Below, in pieces: positions 16,064 to 24,697 of a stretch of DNA of 64,000 nucleotides (positions are counted from its first letter, which is position 1; each line of letters opens with the position of its first letter). This DNA comes from Undibacterium sp. CCC3.4. GTDB taxonomy: Bacteria > Pseudomonadota > Gammaproteobacteria > Burkholderiales > Burkholderiaceae_D. Both the position numbers and the translations under genes were made by a program. The stretch spans positions 1,116,001 through 1,180,000 of the forward strand of contig NZ_CP133779.1 of assembly GCF_034347425.1 (NCBI RefSeq). The letters run 5' to 3'. A model generated the notes under the pieces. That model was not told the origin of the DNA. It worked only from the letters and a program-made list of their open reading frames with translations, and did no database searches.

Positions 16064-16470
16064 TCTTTTTTACAGATTCTGTCAACAGCATTTTTAGCAT
16101 TCCGAATAGCATTATCCAAGTCTTGCGCAAGTTGTGAACTTTGCTCATTATCAGCGCCACCCCACCATCTGTTGGTGTTGGCATTTCTTAAATCTTTGCA
16201 AGCTTGGGCTTTATTCAAATTCCATTTGGCAAGCTCACATGGACTAAGCCCTGGAGGTGGCGGCTCACTACATCTATTTTTATACTCACGTCTATTTGCT
16301 TCTCTTTCGATTGCCTCTTGCAACGCCTTATCAGTTTTATAACCTAGCCAAGCCGCCGCCGTTGCACCAGCGCCGTAGGCCGCAGCATCAACCACTATCG
16401 GAGCCACATACGGAATCGCTGGTAATAAAAAGGCGATTTCCCCCGTTGGATCAATTTTACTTAATGGATT
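16054..16470 (-). CDS. C-terminal tip of the split Rhs protein, out of frame with its core
   Basis: In the frame shifted by one base from the preceding core, the sequence continues as NPLSKIDPTGEIAFLLPAIP, then a hydrophobic Ala-rich stretch (VVDAAAYGAGATAAAWLGY), then the charged tail with SPCELAKWNLNKAQACKDLR and NTNRWWGG, ending CKKECP. NP...DP.G is the usual core/tip boundary, so this is the natural continuation of the gene at 16461-18215. The frame is lost at a run of six G (plus strand C 16471-16476); seven would restore it. Toxin activity is not recognisable. Confidence 0.65.
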   Translation of the reverse strand, partial: NPLSKIDPTGEIAFLLPAIPYVAPIVVDAAAYGAGATAAAWLGYKTDKALQEAIEREANRREYKNRCSEPPPPGLSPCELAKWNLNKAQACKDLRNANTNRWWGGADNEQSSQLAQDLDNAIRNAKNAVDRICKKECP

Positions 16471-18215
16471 CCCCCCACATAAGCATAGGTATTTGGGCCT
16501 CCTCTTAGTCCGATAGGATCAGAAGTGATATAACGCCCCGTGCTCGGATCATAGTCGCGATAGTAGTTGTAATGCAAGCCACTTTCCTGATCATAGTACT
16601 GCCCGGCAAAGCGCTGATTAAACGTAAAATCGTGCGCCACCCCTGTGTTACCAGGATTTTCATTCGGTGCTGATTCACCGAACGGCATACTGTCCCAGCG
16701 CCAGACTTCCACACCTTGGCTATTGGTGATCACGCGCGGCGTATTGAGGTGATCGGTATGGACATCGTGCAAACCTTTGTCACACGGCAGTACAGCAACG
16801 GGAATACTGTCCAAATACACATAGTCGACATCACATTCCCCGTTACTTTCACTGATGAGTAGACCGGCTTGATCGTAGTGATACCAAGTGCTGCCACTGC
16901 TGCTGATCTTTTGCACGCGCTGGCCATAGGCATTAATGCGGTAGTTGGTCGTGCCTACGTTTGTCGTTACCGAAGTGAGGCGAGCACGGACATCGTAGGA
17001 AAATTGTGAGCTCCCATTGTCGGTAATGCTGCCATTGGCATCGTTGATAACGGATGTGCCGCTCACTTCCATGAGCCGATTGCTGGCACTGCCATAGCTG
17101 TAGCTCGTGCTCGCCGCCCCCGTGGTTTTGCTATTGCGATTGCCCACGGCATCATAGGTAAAACTTTGATTGCTTTGCGGCGTGAGGTAGCTACTCAATC
17201 GATCCAGCGCGTCATACCCGTAGCTACTCTGGCGTGCCGGATTATTCGCTTCATTGATCGCCACGATACGGCTGGCCGCGTCGTAGCTGATGGTCTGCAC
17301 TTGCTTATTGAGGGTAAAGCTGCTGATACGGCCATCGAGATCGAGACTGCGACGGTAAGCTTGCCCGGTACTGTTGAGATAGGTCTGTACCGGGCCGAAA
17401 GGCTCATAGATGACCTGGCTCAACACCGTCAAAGCGGTATCGTCTTTCGTGCTATCAATTTGACTGATGCGCTCCATGCTGTCGCGCGTATAGCTGATCT
17501 GGCGTCCGTTGGGATAAGTCAGCTTACTCAGACGACCGGCCGCATCATATTGGTAAGTAATGACGGCGAGTAACATGCTGCCATTGACGCTAAGGCTGCG
17601 TGTTTCATTCACGACGTGACCGAAACCATCGTAGGAAAGCGTGATACTGCCCAGAGGATCGGTAATTTGACTCAATCGCCCTTTCGCGTTTGCTCCCTGA
17701 TCATAGGTGTACGTCGTCACTTGCGCATCGCTGTAGGTGATACTGGTCACACGGTTGAGCACATCATAAGTAAAGCGAGTCGTCTGCCCCTTGGCATCGG
17801 TGGCGGTCACTACATTGCCGGCAGCATCGAAGGTGTTGGTGGCAATGCCGGTATCGGGGCTGCTCAAGCTCAACTGATTACCAAGACCGTCGAGCGTATA
17901 CAGTGTGCTCAATTGGCGGGCGTCGATGACTTTTTTCAAGCGATTTTGCCCATCATAAACATACTGTGTCACTTGATTATTTGCATCAGTCTGCGACGTC
18001 AGGCGTCCGAGCACATCGTAAGATTGCTGCGTTATGAATTGCAAAGGATTGGTGATCTTGGTGACATTGCCGAGCACATCGTATTCATATCGGTAGGTGG
18101 TGTTTTGCGGCGAGCTGGTCTGCGCTTGTGCGACAGCGCAGATTGCCAACAGAGCGGCGCTCAGACTGCGCCGTGCATAGATTCGAGCAAGCGGGTAGGC
18201 CGATGAGCGTGTCAT
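16461..18215 (-). CDS. Rhs/YD-repeat protein, C-terminal half of a split shell, with Rhs core
   Basis: 584 residues. Begins with a signal peptide (YARRSLSAALLAICAVAQAQ) and goes straight into YD repeats: YRYEYDVLGNVTKITNP, YDVLGRLTSQTD, YDGQNRLKKVID and about ten more. It ends in the Rhs-associated core: HTDHLNTPRVITNSQG, FTFNQRFAGQYYDQESGLHY, YYRDYDPSTGRYITSDPIGL, NTYAYVGG, after which the frame is lost (IH stop). Its ATG overlaps the stop of the first half by four bases (ATGA). The product would be exported by Sec and form part of a toxin-encapsulating shell. The dual signal-peptide architecture is unusual. Confidence 0.8.
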   Translation of the reverse strand: MTRSSAYPLARIYARRSLSAALLAICAVAQAQTSSPQNTTYRYEYDVLGNVTKITNPLQFITQQSYDVLGRLTSQTDANNQVTQYVYDGQNRLKKVIDARQLSTLYTLDGLGNQLSLSSPDTGIATNTFDAAGNVVTATDAKGQTTRFTYDVLNRVTSITYSDAQVTTYTYDQGANAKGRLSQITDPLGSITLSYDGFGHVVNETRSLSVNGSMLLAVITYQYDAAGRLSKLTYPNGRQISYTRDSMERISQIDSTKDDTALTVLSQVIYEPFGPVQTYLNSTGQAYRRSLDLDGRISSFTLNKQVQTISYDAASRIVAINEANNPARQSSYGYDALDRLSSYLTPQSNQSFTYDAVGNRNSKTTGAASTSYSYGSASNRLMEVSGTSVINDANGSITDNGSSQFSYDVRARLTSVTTNVGTTNYRINAYGQRVQKISSSGSTWYHYDQAGLLISESNGECDVDYVYLDSIPVAVLPCDKGLHDVHTDHLNTPRVITNSQGVEVWRWDSMPFGESAPNENPGNTGVAHDFTFNQRFAGQYYDQESGLHYNYYRDYDPSTGRYITSDPIGLRGGPNTYAYVGGIH

Positions 18216-20563
18216 TGCACTGCTCCGGTGACTTGTTGCAGGTGATTGAGGGTATCGTAGACACGGGTAATTTGCCGAGTGAGCTGGCCACTGGCATCGT
18301 TGACGGCTTCCGTAATGCGGTTCCCCATGTTGTCGAGTGTGTACGTGATACTGTTGCCCAAGCTGTCGCTCAGCGCCGTCAATCGATGCGCGTCATCGTA
18401 GGTATAGCGGATGTGGCTGTGATCAGGCAGCGTGACTTGCGTCATCTGACCGACACCATCGTAGTCGTAAGACGTGGTTTGTGTGACACCATCCGCGCTC
18501 ACAACCCGGCTGGCCAACCAGCCGCGCGGCGTGTAGCTCAGTTTGGTCACCATGCCATTCGGATCGGTGATGGTACCAAGGTGTCCGTGCGGATCGTAAT
18601 CGCAGAAGCTGGTGACATGACCGGCTGCATTCGTGACACTCGTGAGCTGGCCTTGGGTATCGTAAGCATAGGCGGTCACATCGCGGATATCGGTACGTGG
18701 GCCGGTGACGGTTAACAACTGCCCTCGGGCATTGTAAGTATAGGTCCAAGTGCGCGGTAGGCCAGATACAATGGCGACAGCTCCTTGCGCCCCACTCGAG
18801 TCGGTAGTGGCTTGCTCAGTCAGCGTGAGCAGATTACCCTTATTGTCGTAAGACATACGCGTACGCAATAACGCTGTGTCGATTTGTAGCGGCAACCGGA
18901 AGTCGGCATGCCAAGAAGTAGTAGTAGTCTTGGCATAGGGTGTACCAGCAGCTTCAACCCGGCTGGTTTCCAAATTACGCCTTAAGTCGTAGGAATAAGT
19001 CGTCATGCGACCGTTGAAATCCGTGGTTTGCTTCGGATTAGCATTTTCATCATAAGTGATTTGTTTTTCCGCCCGCACGCTGCCAGCCACAGCGGGCTGA
19101 TATTGCCTGCTCGGTCTTAGCACTCCTGCCACGTTAATACTTTGGTACGTGTAGACGGCACCGAGCGGGTCGGTCATATCGCAGCTGTTTTGCCGACAAC
19201 TGAGACGATACTTGGCAACACCACCGGCATGCTCGCTACCGTTGACTTCACCAGAAGTCGTATAGGTGAAAGTCGCAAAGCGCGCGCCATTTTCATCACT
19301 GATACCGGTCAAAGCGTAAGCTTGGTGGCTACCATTGGTTTTATCCGCCTCGTTATACCAGTAAATCCGTTTTTTTCCGTCTGGGTAAATCACAGACGTC
19401 AGATTACCGACCGCTGCGCCTGATACAACTGAACTCGCTTCATCATAGGCATAGCGATAGATCCCACCACCGGGGTCAGTCATTTGGATAAGGCGACCGG
19501 ATGCATCATAGTCGAACAGCAATTGTTTGCCGTAGGCATCGCTTACGCTGCGCAAAGTTTTATCTTCAGCATAGTTCAGTGTTTGTTGATTGCCATTCCC
19601 ATCGGTAATAGAAATCAAATGTCCTGAAGAGTCGTACAATTCCTTGCTTTCGTTTTCAGCGTTGTAAACCAGATATTGCATTCCCTCATCGTTGGCATCA
19701 CGCCGAGCTTCGATACGGTCATTGATGTCTACTGGGGCAGTCAAACCACTGTCGTCGCCGAAGCGCACGCTGCGACCATTCGCACGCTGCAAAAAAAAAT
19801 CAAATGAGCGCATGCTTGGCATAGGCAAGAAGCAGGTTTTGCCTAACTCTGTATCGGCCCAATGGCAACCAGCATCAAAACCTTCGCTTCTCGCTGTTTT
19901 GTCCGTAGCAATTGTGCGCGACAAATCGATACCGACATGTTGATAGTTGTGGGTCCACGCTTTTCGATCACTGCGATATTGACGTTCGAAGCGCAAGCCA
20001 CCAAGCCCAGTGCTTTGATAGTCGAGTTCGCGCTCAATTTTGATGCGTCCTGTAATCGCGATCGGATTACCAACTTGCTGTTCGATGAACGGCGGCTTGC
20101 TACCGGACCGGCAATCATTATCATGTTCGCTGAGATCGACTTCTGCGGGACCATAAGCGAGATAACAGCTATAGAGAAAGTGTGGCGCGCCTCGGTCACG
20201 CACCAATTCGTATCCTGCAGGACAAAGCGGACGGGAGGAAGCCGCATGGATCCAGCCGCGATCTTCGAGTTTCCCTCTAATATTGGCGAACAGATGCATT
20301 TCGTAGTCGGCCGGCAAGCCATTGTAAGTCGCGCCATTCGAACCCTCCCTATGCTCGGTAACAACGAAGTTGCCATCACCAGTCATGTGCTGCTTCGCTG
20401 CAGCGATCGCCCCTTCTGGGGTTGCAAATGCATTTGGTCCGAACCCACCGACATAGGCAAACTTTGCTTGCAGTCTGATCGATGCGGCAAACACGTTCGC
20501 GCTTGCAATCAAGCTACATACCGCGCTAAAGACCAAGTATTTGAAGACGAATGATAAGCGCAT
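18212..20563 (-). CDS. Rhs/YD-repeat protein, N-terminal half of a split shell
   Basis: 783 residues. Signal peptide FKYLVFSAVCSLIASANVFA, then a Cys-containing region, then a DUF6531-like beginning (ITGRIKIERELDYQSTGLGG, LRFERQYRSD) and at least a dozen YD repeats such as LLFDYDASGRLIQMTDPGGG and TYSYDLRRNLETS. It ends ITRVYDTLNHLQQVTGAVQ, where a single-chain Rhs protein would carry straight on with the repeats found in the next gene. Coupling is by ATGA. There is no PAAR or VgrG gene nearby and both halves carry Sec signals, so this is not a standard T6SS Rhs. Confidence 0.8.
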   Translation of the reverse strand: MRLSFVFKYLVFSAVCSLIASANVFAASIRLQAKFAYVGGFGPNAFATPEGAIAAAKQHMTGDGNFVVTEHREGSNGATYNGLPADYEMHLFANIRGKLEDRGWIHAASSRPLCPAGYELVRDRGAPHFLYSCYLAYGPAEVDLSEHDNDCRSGSKPPFIEQQVGNPIAITGRIKIERELDYQSTGLGGLRFERQYRSDRKAWTHNYQHVGIDLSRTIATDKTARSEGFDAGCHWADTELGKTCFLPMPSMRSFDFFLQRANGRSVRFGDDSGLTAPVDINDRIEARRDANDEGMQYLVYNAENESKELYDSSGHLISITDGNGNQQTLNYAEDKTLRSVSDAYGKQLLFDYDASGRLIQMTDPGGGIYRYAYDEASSVVSGAAVGNLTSVIYPDGKKRIYWYNEADKTNGSHQAYALTGISDENGARFATFTYTTSGEVNGSEHAGGVAKYRLSCRQNSCDMTDPLGAVYTYQSINVAGVLRPSRQYQPAVAGSVRAEKQITYDENANPKQTTDFNGRMTTYSYDLRRNLETSRVEAAGTPYAKTTTTSWHADFRLPLQIDTALLRTRMSYDNKGNLLTLTEQATTDSSGAQGAVAIVSGLPRTWTYTYNARGQLLTVTGPRTDIRDVTAYAYDTQGQLTSVTNAAGHVTSFCDYDPHGHLGTITDPNGMVTKLSYTPRGWLASRVVSADGVTQTTSYDYDGVGQMTQVTLPDHSHIRYTYDDAHRLTALSDSLGNSITYTLDNMGNRITEAVNDASGQLTRQITRVYDTLNHLQQVTGAVQ

Positions 20564-20756
20564 GATTATCCTGAATAATTGTATTAGGGGGACGCATAAA
20601 ACAGGGAACAGATCGGAAGAATTGACGGTCGCTCACTTGGAACAAGCGTAACTCTGCTGCGTCAATTTGACACGACCGTCGACACCGCGCAGCCTTGCCG
20701 TTGGTCGGGAAAAGTTCTGGCGTTGACGGAAAGAAAAACCTTGCTTTGCTTTCTAT

Positions 20757-21155
20757 TGATCAAAAATCTGACTAGGGTTTGAAACCCCGGCCTTCAGAGG
20801 CTGTCGCAAAAGCCTGATGGACGTTTTTTACACCTGAAACACCGCATACCTCGTCATTCCTGCATGCCACAGCCTCGTCATTCCCGCATGCTTTTGGCGG
20901 GAACCCAGCGTCGTTTTTAACACTGAAAACATCATCATTTCTGGCATTTTCAGTTAAGCACGAACGCCGCTGGGTTCCTGCCAAAAGCGCGCAGGAATGA
21001 CGTGGCTACCAGTCAGGGTAATGATACCGACTCACTACCCTTTTGCGACAGCCTCTTTTGGCCGGTGAGCGACGAAGGAGCGACGCGATGGGAGGGGATG
21101 CCAACCCCTTCCAGAGTCTTTTCCATCGTCGCTTGCGACGATCCATTAAGTTGTT
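20757..21155 (-). repeat. dispersed outer repeat, copy C (long form, inverted)
   Basis: Reverse-orientation copy: plus strand starts TGATCAAAAATCTGACTAGG and ends CCATTAAGTTGTT. It contains the inner element. Together with copy B it forms inverted repeats enclosing about 12 kb of Rhs and IS sequence. Confidence 0.9.
20797..21055 (-). mobile_element. inner MITE-like element in copy C
   Basis: 259 bp between GAGGCTGTCGCAAAAG and CTTTTGCGACAGCCTC. Flanks in family orientation are AAAA on the left and TGAA on the right, as in copy B. It carries two tandem GCATG...AATGACGAG units. Confidence 0.8.
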
Positions 21156-21171
21156 CTGCGCATCTGAAAGC

Positions 21172-21212
21172 AAAAGCCTCAACAATACTTGCGTATTGCT
21201 GAGGCTTTTTTT
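21172..21212. terminator. intrinsic terminator between repeat C and icmF
   Basis: Near-perfect stem AAAAGCCTCAACAATAC / GTATTGCTGAGGCTTTTT with a TTGC loop and a seven-T run on the plus strand. On the minus strand only four T follow, but it sits about 40 bases after the icmF stop and probably serves that gene. Confidence 0.8.
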
Positions 21213-21251
21213 CTTACTACCAAACACCCGCGCAGGGCGCGAACTGTCAAC

Positions 21252-24200
21252 TTACATATTGCGCCGGTACTGCCCACCGACTTCAAACAAGGCTGTCGTG
21301 ATTTGTCCGAGCGAGCAGATGCGCGCCGCTTCCATCAGTTTTTCAAACACGTTTTCATTATTGATGGCCGCCAGTTGCAAGGCTTGCAAAGCAGCCGGGG
21401 CGACGGCGGCATGGCTGGCGTGGAAATCGGCTAAGCGCGTCAGTTGCGATTGCTTTTCTTCCTCGGTTGAGCGGGCCAGTTCGATTTTTTGTGGGGTACC
21501 ACCGGCCTTGGGGTTGCGGAAGGTATTGACGCCGATGATGGGCAGGCTGCCGTCGTGTTTGAGGTGTTCGTAGTGCATCGATTCTTCTTGAATCTTCCCG
21601 CGTTGGTAGCCGGTTTCCATCGCCCCGAGTACGCCGCCGCGCTCGGCGATGCGTTCGAATTCCTGCATCACGGCTTCTTCGAGTAACTCTGTCAGTTCTT
21701 CGATGATGAAGCTGCCCTGTATCGGGTTTTCATTTTTCGCCAAGCCCCATTCGCGGTTGATGATCAATTGTATCGCCAAGGCGCGCCGCACCGATTCATC
21801 GGTTGGCGTGGTGATGGCTTCATCGTAGGCATTGGTGTGCAGGCTGTTGCAGTTGTCGTAGATGGCGATCAAGGCTTGCAGCGTGGTGCGAATATCGTTG
21901 AAGTCGATTTCCTGAGCATGCAGTGAGCGGCCGGAAGTTTGGATGTGGTATTTCAGTTTCTGGCTGCGTTCGTTGGCACCGTATTTGTCGCGCATGGCGA
22001 TGGCCCAAACGCGCCGGGCGACGCGACCGAGTACGGTGTATTCGGGGTCCATGCCGTTGCTGAAGAAGAAGGACAGGTTGGCGGCGAAGTCGTCGATGTG
22101 CATGCCGCGTGCCAGATACGCTTCGACGAAGGTGAAGCCATTCGAGAGCGTGAAGGCGAGCTGGGAAATCGGATTGGCACCGGCTTCGGCGATGTGGTAG
22201 CCGGAAATCGATACCGAGTAAAAATTACGCACATTGTGTTGCACGAAGTATTGCTGAATATCGCCCATCACTTTGAGCGAAAATTCGGTTGAGAAAATAC
22301 AGGTGTTCTGGCCCTGGTCTTCCTTGAGGATATCGGCTTGTACGGTGCCGCGCACATTCATCAAGACCCAGGCGCGGAGTGTGGCGGCTTCCTCGGGCGT
22401 GGCAGCGCGCTGGTTGGCGGCGTGGAATTTTTCCATTTGCTGGTCAATCGCGGTATTCATGAAGAAGGCCAGAATGGTCGGGGCCGGGCCATTGATGGTC
22501 ATCGATACCGAGGTCGCCGGGTCGCACAGGTCGAAGCCGTCGTAGAGTACTTTCATGTCGTCGAGCGTGGCGACCGAGACGCCGGAATTGCCGATCTTAC
22601 CGTAGATGTCGGGACGCAGAGCCGGATCAGCACCGTAGAGCGTGACCGAATCGAAGGCGGTCGAGAGGCGTTTGGCTGCCATGCCTTGCGAAACCAATTT
22701 GAAGCGACGGTTGGTGCGAAATGGATCGCCTTCGCCGGCAAACATGCGGGTTGGATCTTCGCCTTCGCGTTTGAACGGGAATACACCGGCGGTGTAAGGG
22801 AAGGCACCGGGTACATTTTCCAGCAGCAGCCAGCGCAGAATTTCACCATGGTCGACGAAGCGCGGCAGTGCGACCTTGCGGATGGTGGTGCCGGACAGGG
22901 TTTGCTGAGTCAGGCGGGTACGGATTTCTTTATCGCGGATGCGCACGACGTATTCGTCGCCGGCATACGCGGCTTGCAGTTCCGGCCAGTCTTTGAGCAG
23001 GCGTTTCGATTCGGCGTTCAAGTGGTGGTCGCGGCTTTCGATGAGGGCGTCGAAAGCTTCATCGACGGCATGTCCGGCGGCGGCCAGCATGCGTTTGCTT
23101 GCTTGCAGTTGCTGGCGTTCGCGCGCCCAGCCGACTTGCTTGCCACTTTGCTGGTGATACTGGCGTACGGTGTCGGCGATTTCAGCCAGGTAGCGGCTGC
23201 GCGCGGCCGGCACGATGACGTGCTTGGCGCTGGAATATTTGACGCCGATAGCGGGCAGGCTGCTGGCAGCCGCCTTGAGGCCGTGGGCACACAACGCCGG
23301 CAGCAAGCCTTGATACAGCGCGGTGACGCCATCGTCGTTGAAGCGCGATGCCTGGGTGCCGTAGACCGGCATGTCCTCGGGTTTTTGGCTCCACAGTTCG
23401 CGGTTGCGTTGGTATTGTTTGGCGACATCGCGCAGCGCATCCTGCGCACCCTTGCGGTCGAATTTATTGATGGCGACGAAGTCGGCAAAATCGAGCATGT
23501 CGATTTTTTCCAACTGCGAGGCCGCACCGAATTCCGGCGTCATCACGTACATCGAGACATCGACATGCGGCACGATGGCGGCGTCGCCTTGGCCGATGCC
23601 AGAGGTTTCGATGATGATGATGTCAAAACCGGCGACTTTGCAGGCGGCGATCACGTCGGGCAAGGCTTGCGAAATTTCTGAGCCAGCTTCGCGGGTGGCG
23701 AGCGAGCGCATGAAGACTTTGTTTTGGCCTTGCCACGGGTTGATGGCATTCATGCGGATGCGGTCACCGAGCAAGGCACCGCCGGATTTGCGGCGCGACG
23801 GGTCGATTGAGATCAGGGCGATGTTGAGGCCGTCGTTTTGATCGAGGCGGATACGGCGTATCAATTCATCGGTCAGCGAGGATTTGCCAGCACCACCGGT
23901 GCCGGTGATGCCCAGCGTCGGCACTTGCACCTGCTGCGCGGCGCGGAAAATTTCAGCGCGTAACTCGGGGGCGACACGTTCGTTTTCCAGCGCGGTAATC
24001 AATTGCGCCAGCGGTCGGTGGCGCGCGCTCAGCTCGCCCTGCTGCAAAGCGCCCATGGTGGTCGGGGCATAGCCGGACAAGTCGACATCGCAGGCTTGTA
24101 TCATCGATGAAATCATACCGACCAAGCCCATGCGCTGGCCATCTTCCGGACTGAAAATGCGCGTCACGCCATAGGCATGCAGATCGGCGATTTCTTCGGG

Positions 24201-24536
24201 TACGATGACACCGCCGCCGCCGCCGAAGACTTTGATATGCGCACCGCCGCGTTGGCGCAGCAAATCGATCATGTATTTGAAGTATTCAACATGACCACCC
24301 TGATAGCTGGAGATGGCGATGCCTTGGGCATCTTCTTGCAGGGCGGCGGTGACGATTTCTTCTACCGAGCGATTGTGCCCAAGGTGAATCACTTCGGCAC
24401 CGTTGGCCATGAGGATGCGGCGCATGATATTGATCGAGGCATCGTGGCCATCGAACAGCGAGGCGGCTGTGACAAAGCGCAGCTTATTAGTGGGCTTGTA
24501 TTCGTTCAGATTCTGGGCTACGGACAGGTCGGTCAT
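21252..24536 (-). CDS. icmF: fused isobutyryl-CoA mutase IcmF (B12-dependent)
   Basis: 1094 residues with three parts in order: an N-terminal B12-binding domain ([15 protein letters not shown], the DxHxxG motif near 30), a MeaI-type G-protein chaperone (P-loop [16 protein letters not shown] near 208, then [35 protein letters not shown]), and a C-terminal methylmalonyl-CoA-mutase-like domain ([14 protein letters not shown] near 590, [30 protein letters not shown]). The order B12-GTPase-mutase in one chain identifies IcmF rather than methylmalonyl-CoA mutase. It interconverts isobutyryl- and n-butyryl-CoA (and isovaleryl/pivalyl-CoA) in branched-chain acyl metabolism. Confidence 0.95.
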   Translation of the reverse strand: MTDLSVAQNLNEYKPTNKLRFVTAASLFDGHDASINIMRRILMANGAEVIHLGHNRSVEEIVTAALQEDAQGIAISSYQGGHVEYFKYMIDLLRQRGGAHIKVFGGGGGVIVPEEIADLHAYGVTRIFSPEDGQRMGLVGMISSMIQACDVDLSGYAPTTMGALQQGELSARHRPLAQLITALENERVAPELRAEIFRAAQQVQVPTLGITGTGGAGKSSLTDELIRRIRLDQNDGLNIALISIDPSRRKSGGALLGDRIRMNAINPWQGQNKVFMRSLATREAGSEISQALPDVIAACKVAGFDIIIIETSGIGQGDAAIVPHVDVSMYVMTPEFGAASQLEKIDMLDFADFVAINKFDRKGAQDALRDVAKQYQRNRELWSQKPEDMPVYGTQASRFNDDGVTALYQGLLPALCAHGLKAAASSLPAIGVKYSSAKHVIVPAARSRYLAEIADTVRQYHQQSGKQVGWARERQQLQASKRMLAAAGHAVDEAFDALIESRDHHLNAESKRLLKDWPELQAAYAGDEYVVRIRDKEIRTRLTQQTLSGTTIRKVALPRFVDHGEILRWLLLENVPGAFPYTAGVFPFKREGEDPTRMFAGEGDPFRTNRRFKLVSQGMAAKRLSTAFDSVTLYGADPALRPDIYGKIGNSGVSVATLDDMKVLYDGFDLCDPATSVSMTINGPAPTILAFFMNTAIDQQMEKFHAANQRAATPEEAATLRAWVLMNVRGTVQADILKEDQGQNTCIFSTEFSLKVMGDIQQYFVQHNVRNFYSVSISGYHIAEAGANPISQLAFTLSNGFTFVEAYLARGMHIDDFAANLSFFFSNGMDPEYTVLGRVARRVWAIAMRDKYGANERSQKLKYHIQTSGRSLHAQEIDFNDIRTTLQALIAIYDNCNSLHTNAYDEAITTPTDESVRRALAIQLIINREWGLAKNENPIQGSFIIEELTELLEEAVMQEFERIAERGGVLGAMETGYQRGKIQEESMHYEHLKHDGSLPIIGVNTFRNPKAGGTPQKIELARSTEEEKQSQLTRLADFHASHAAVAPAALQALQLAAINNENVFEKLMEAARICSLGQITTALFEVGGQYRRNM

Positions 24537-24603
24537 GTCTTCCTCAACGGTCTGGTGATGCAGCGCAGAATAGCGCTGCGTATTCTTATGGCTTGAATCT
24601 ATA

Positions 24604-24623
24604 TGACGTTAACGTAAACGTCA
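24604..24623. promoter_or_regulatory. LiuR-like (MerR-family) palindrome upstream of icmF
   Basis: The sequence TGACGTTAACGTAAACGTCA is an imperfect palindrome about 70 bases before the icmF start. It resembles the LiuR-type operators (ACGTTWACGT core) reported for branched-chain amino acid and acyl-CoA catabolism genes in proteobacteria. The match is from memory. No liuR gene is in the window. Confidence 0.5.
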
Positions 24624-24656
24624 ATAAACAAATCAGGTATGGTCCGAAATACGCCC

Positions 24657-24684
24657 GAGACGAGCACACTGCTTTGCTCGTCTC
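24657..24684. terminator. hairpin after the oxidoreductase gene, possible terminator
   Basis: Perfect ten-base stem GAGACGAGCA / TGCTCGTCTC about 15 bases downstream of the oxidoreductase stop. No T run follows on either strand, so it may be a weak terminator or an RNA-stabilising hairpin. Confidence 0.4.
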
Positions 24685-24697
24685 AGGCGCTGCCGAT

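Noticed and set aside
18212-20563. Assigning the Rhs locus to type VI secretion
   Set aside because: There is no PAAR motif, VgrG or T6SS gene nearby and both halves carry Sec-type signal peptides.
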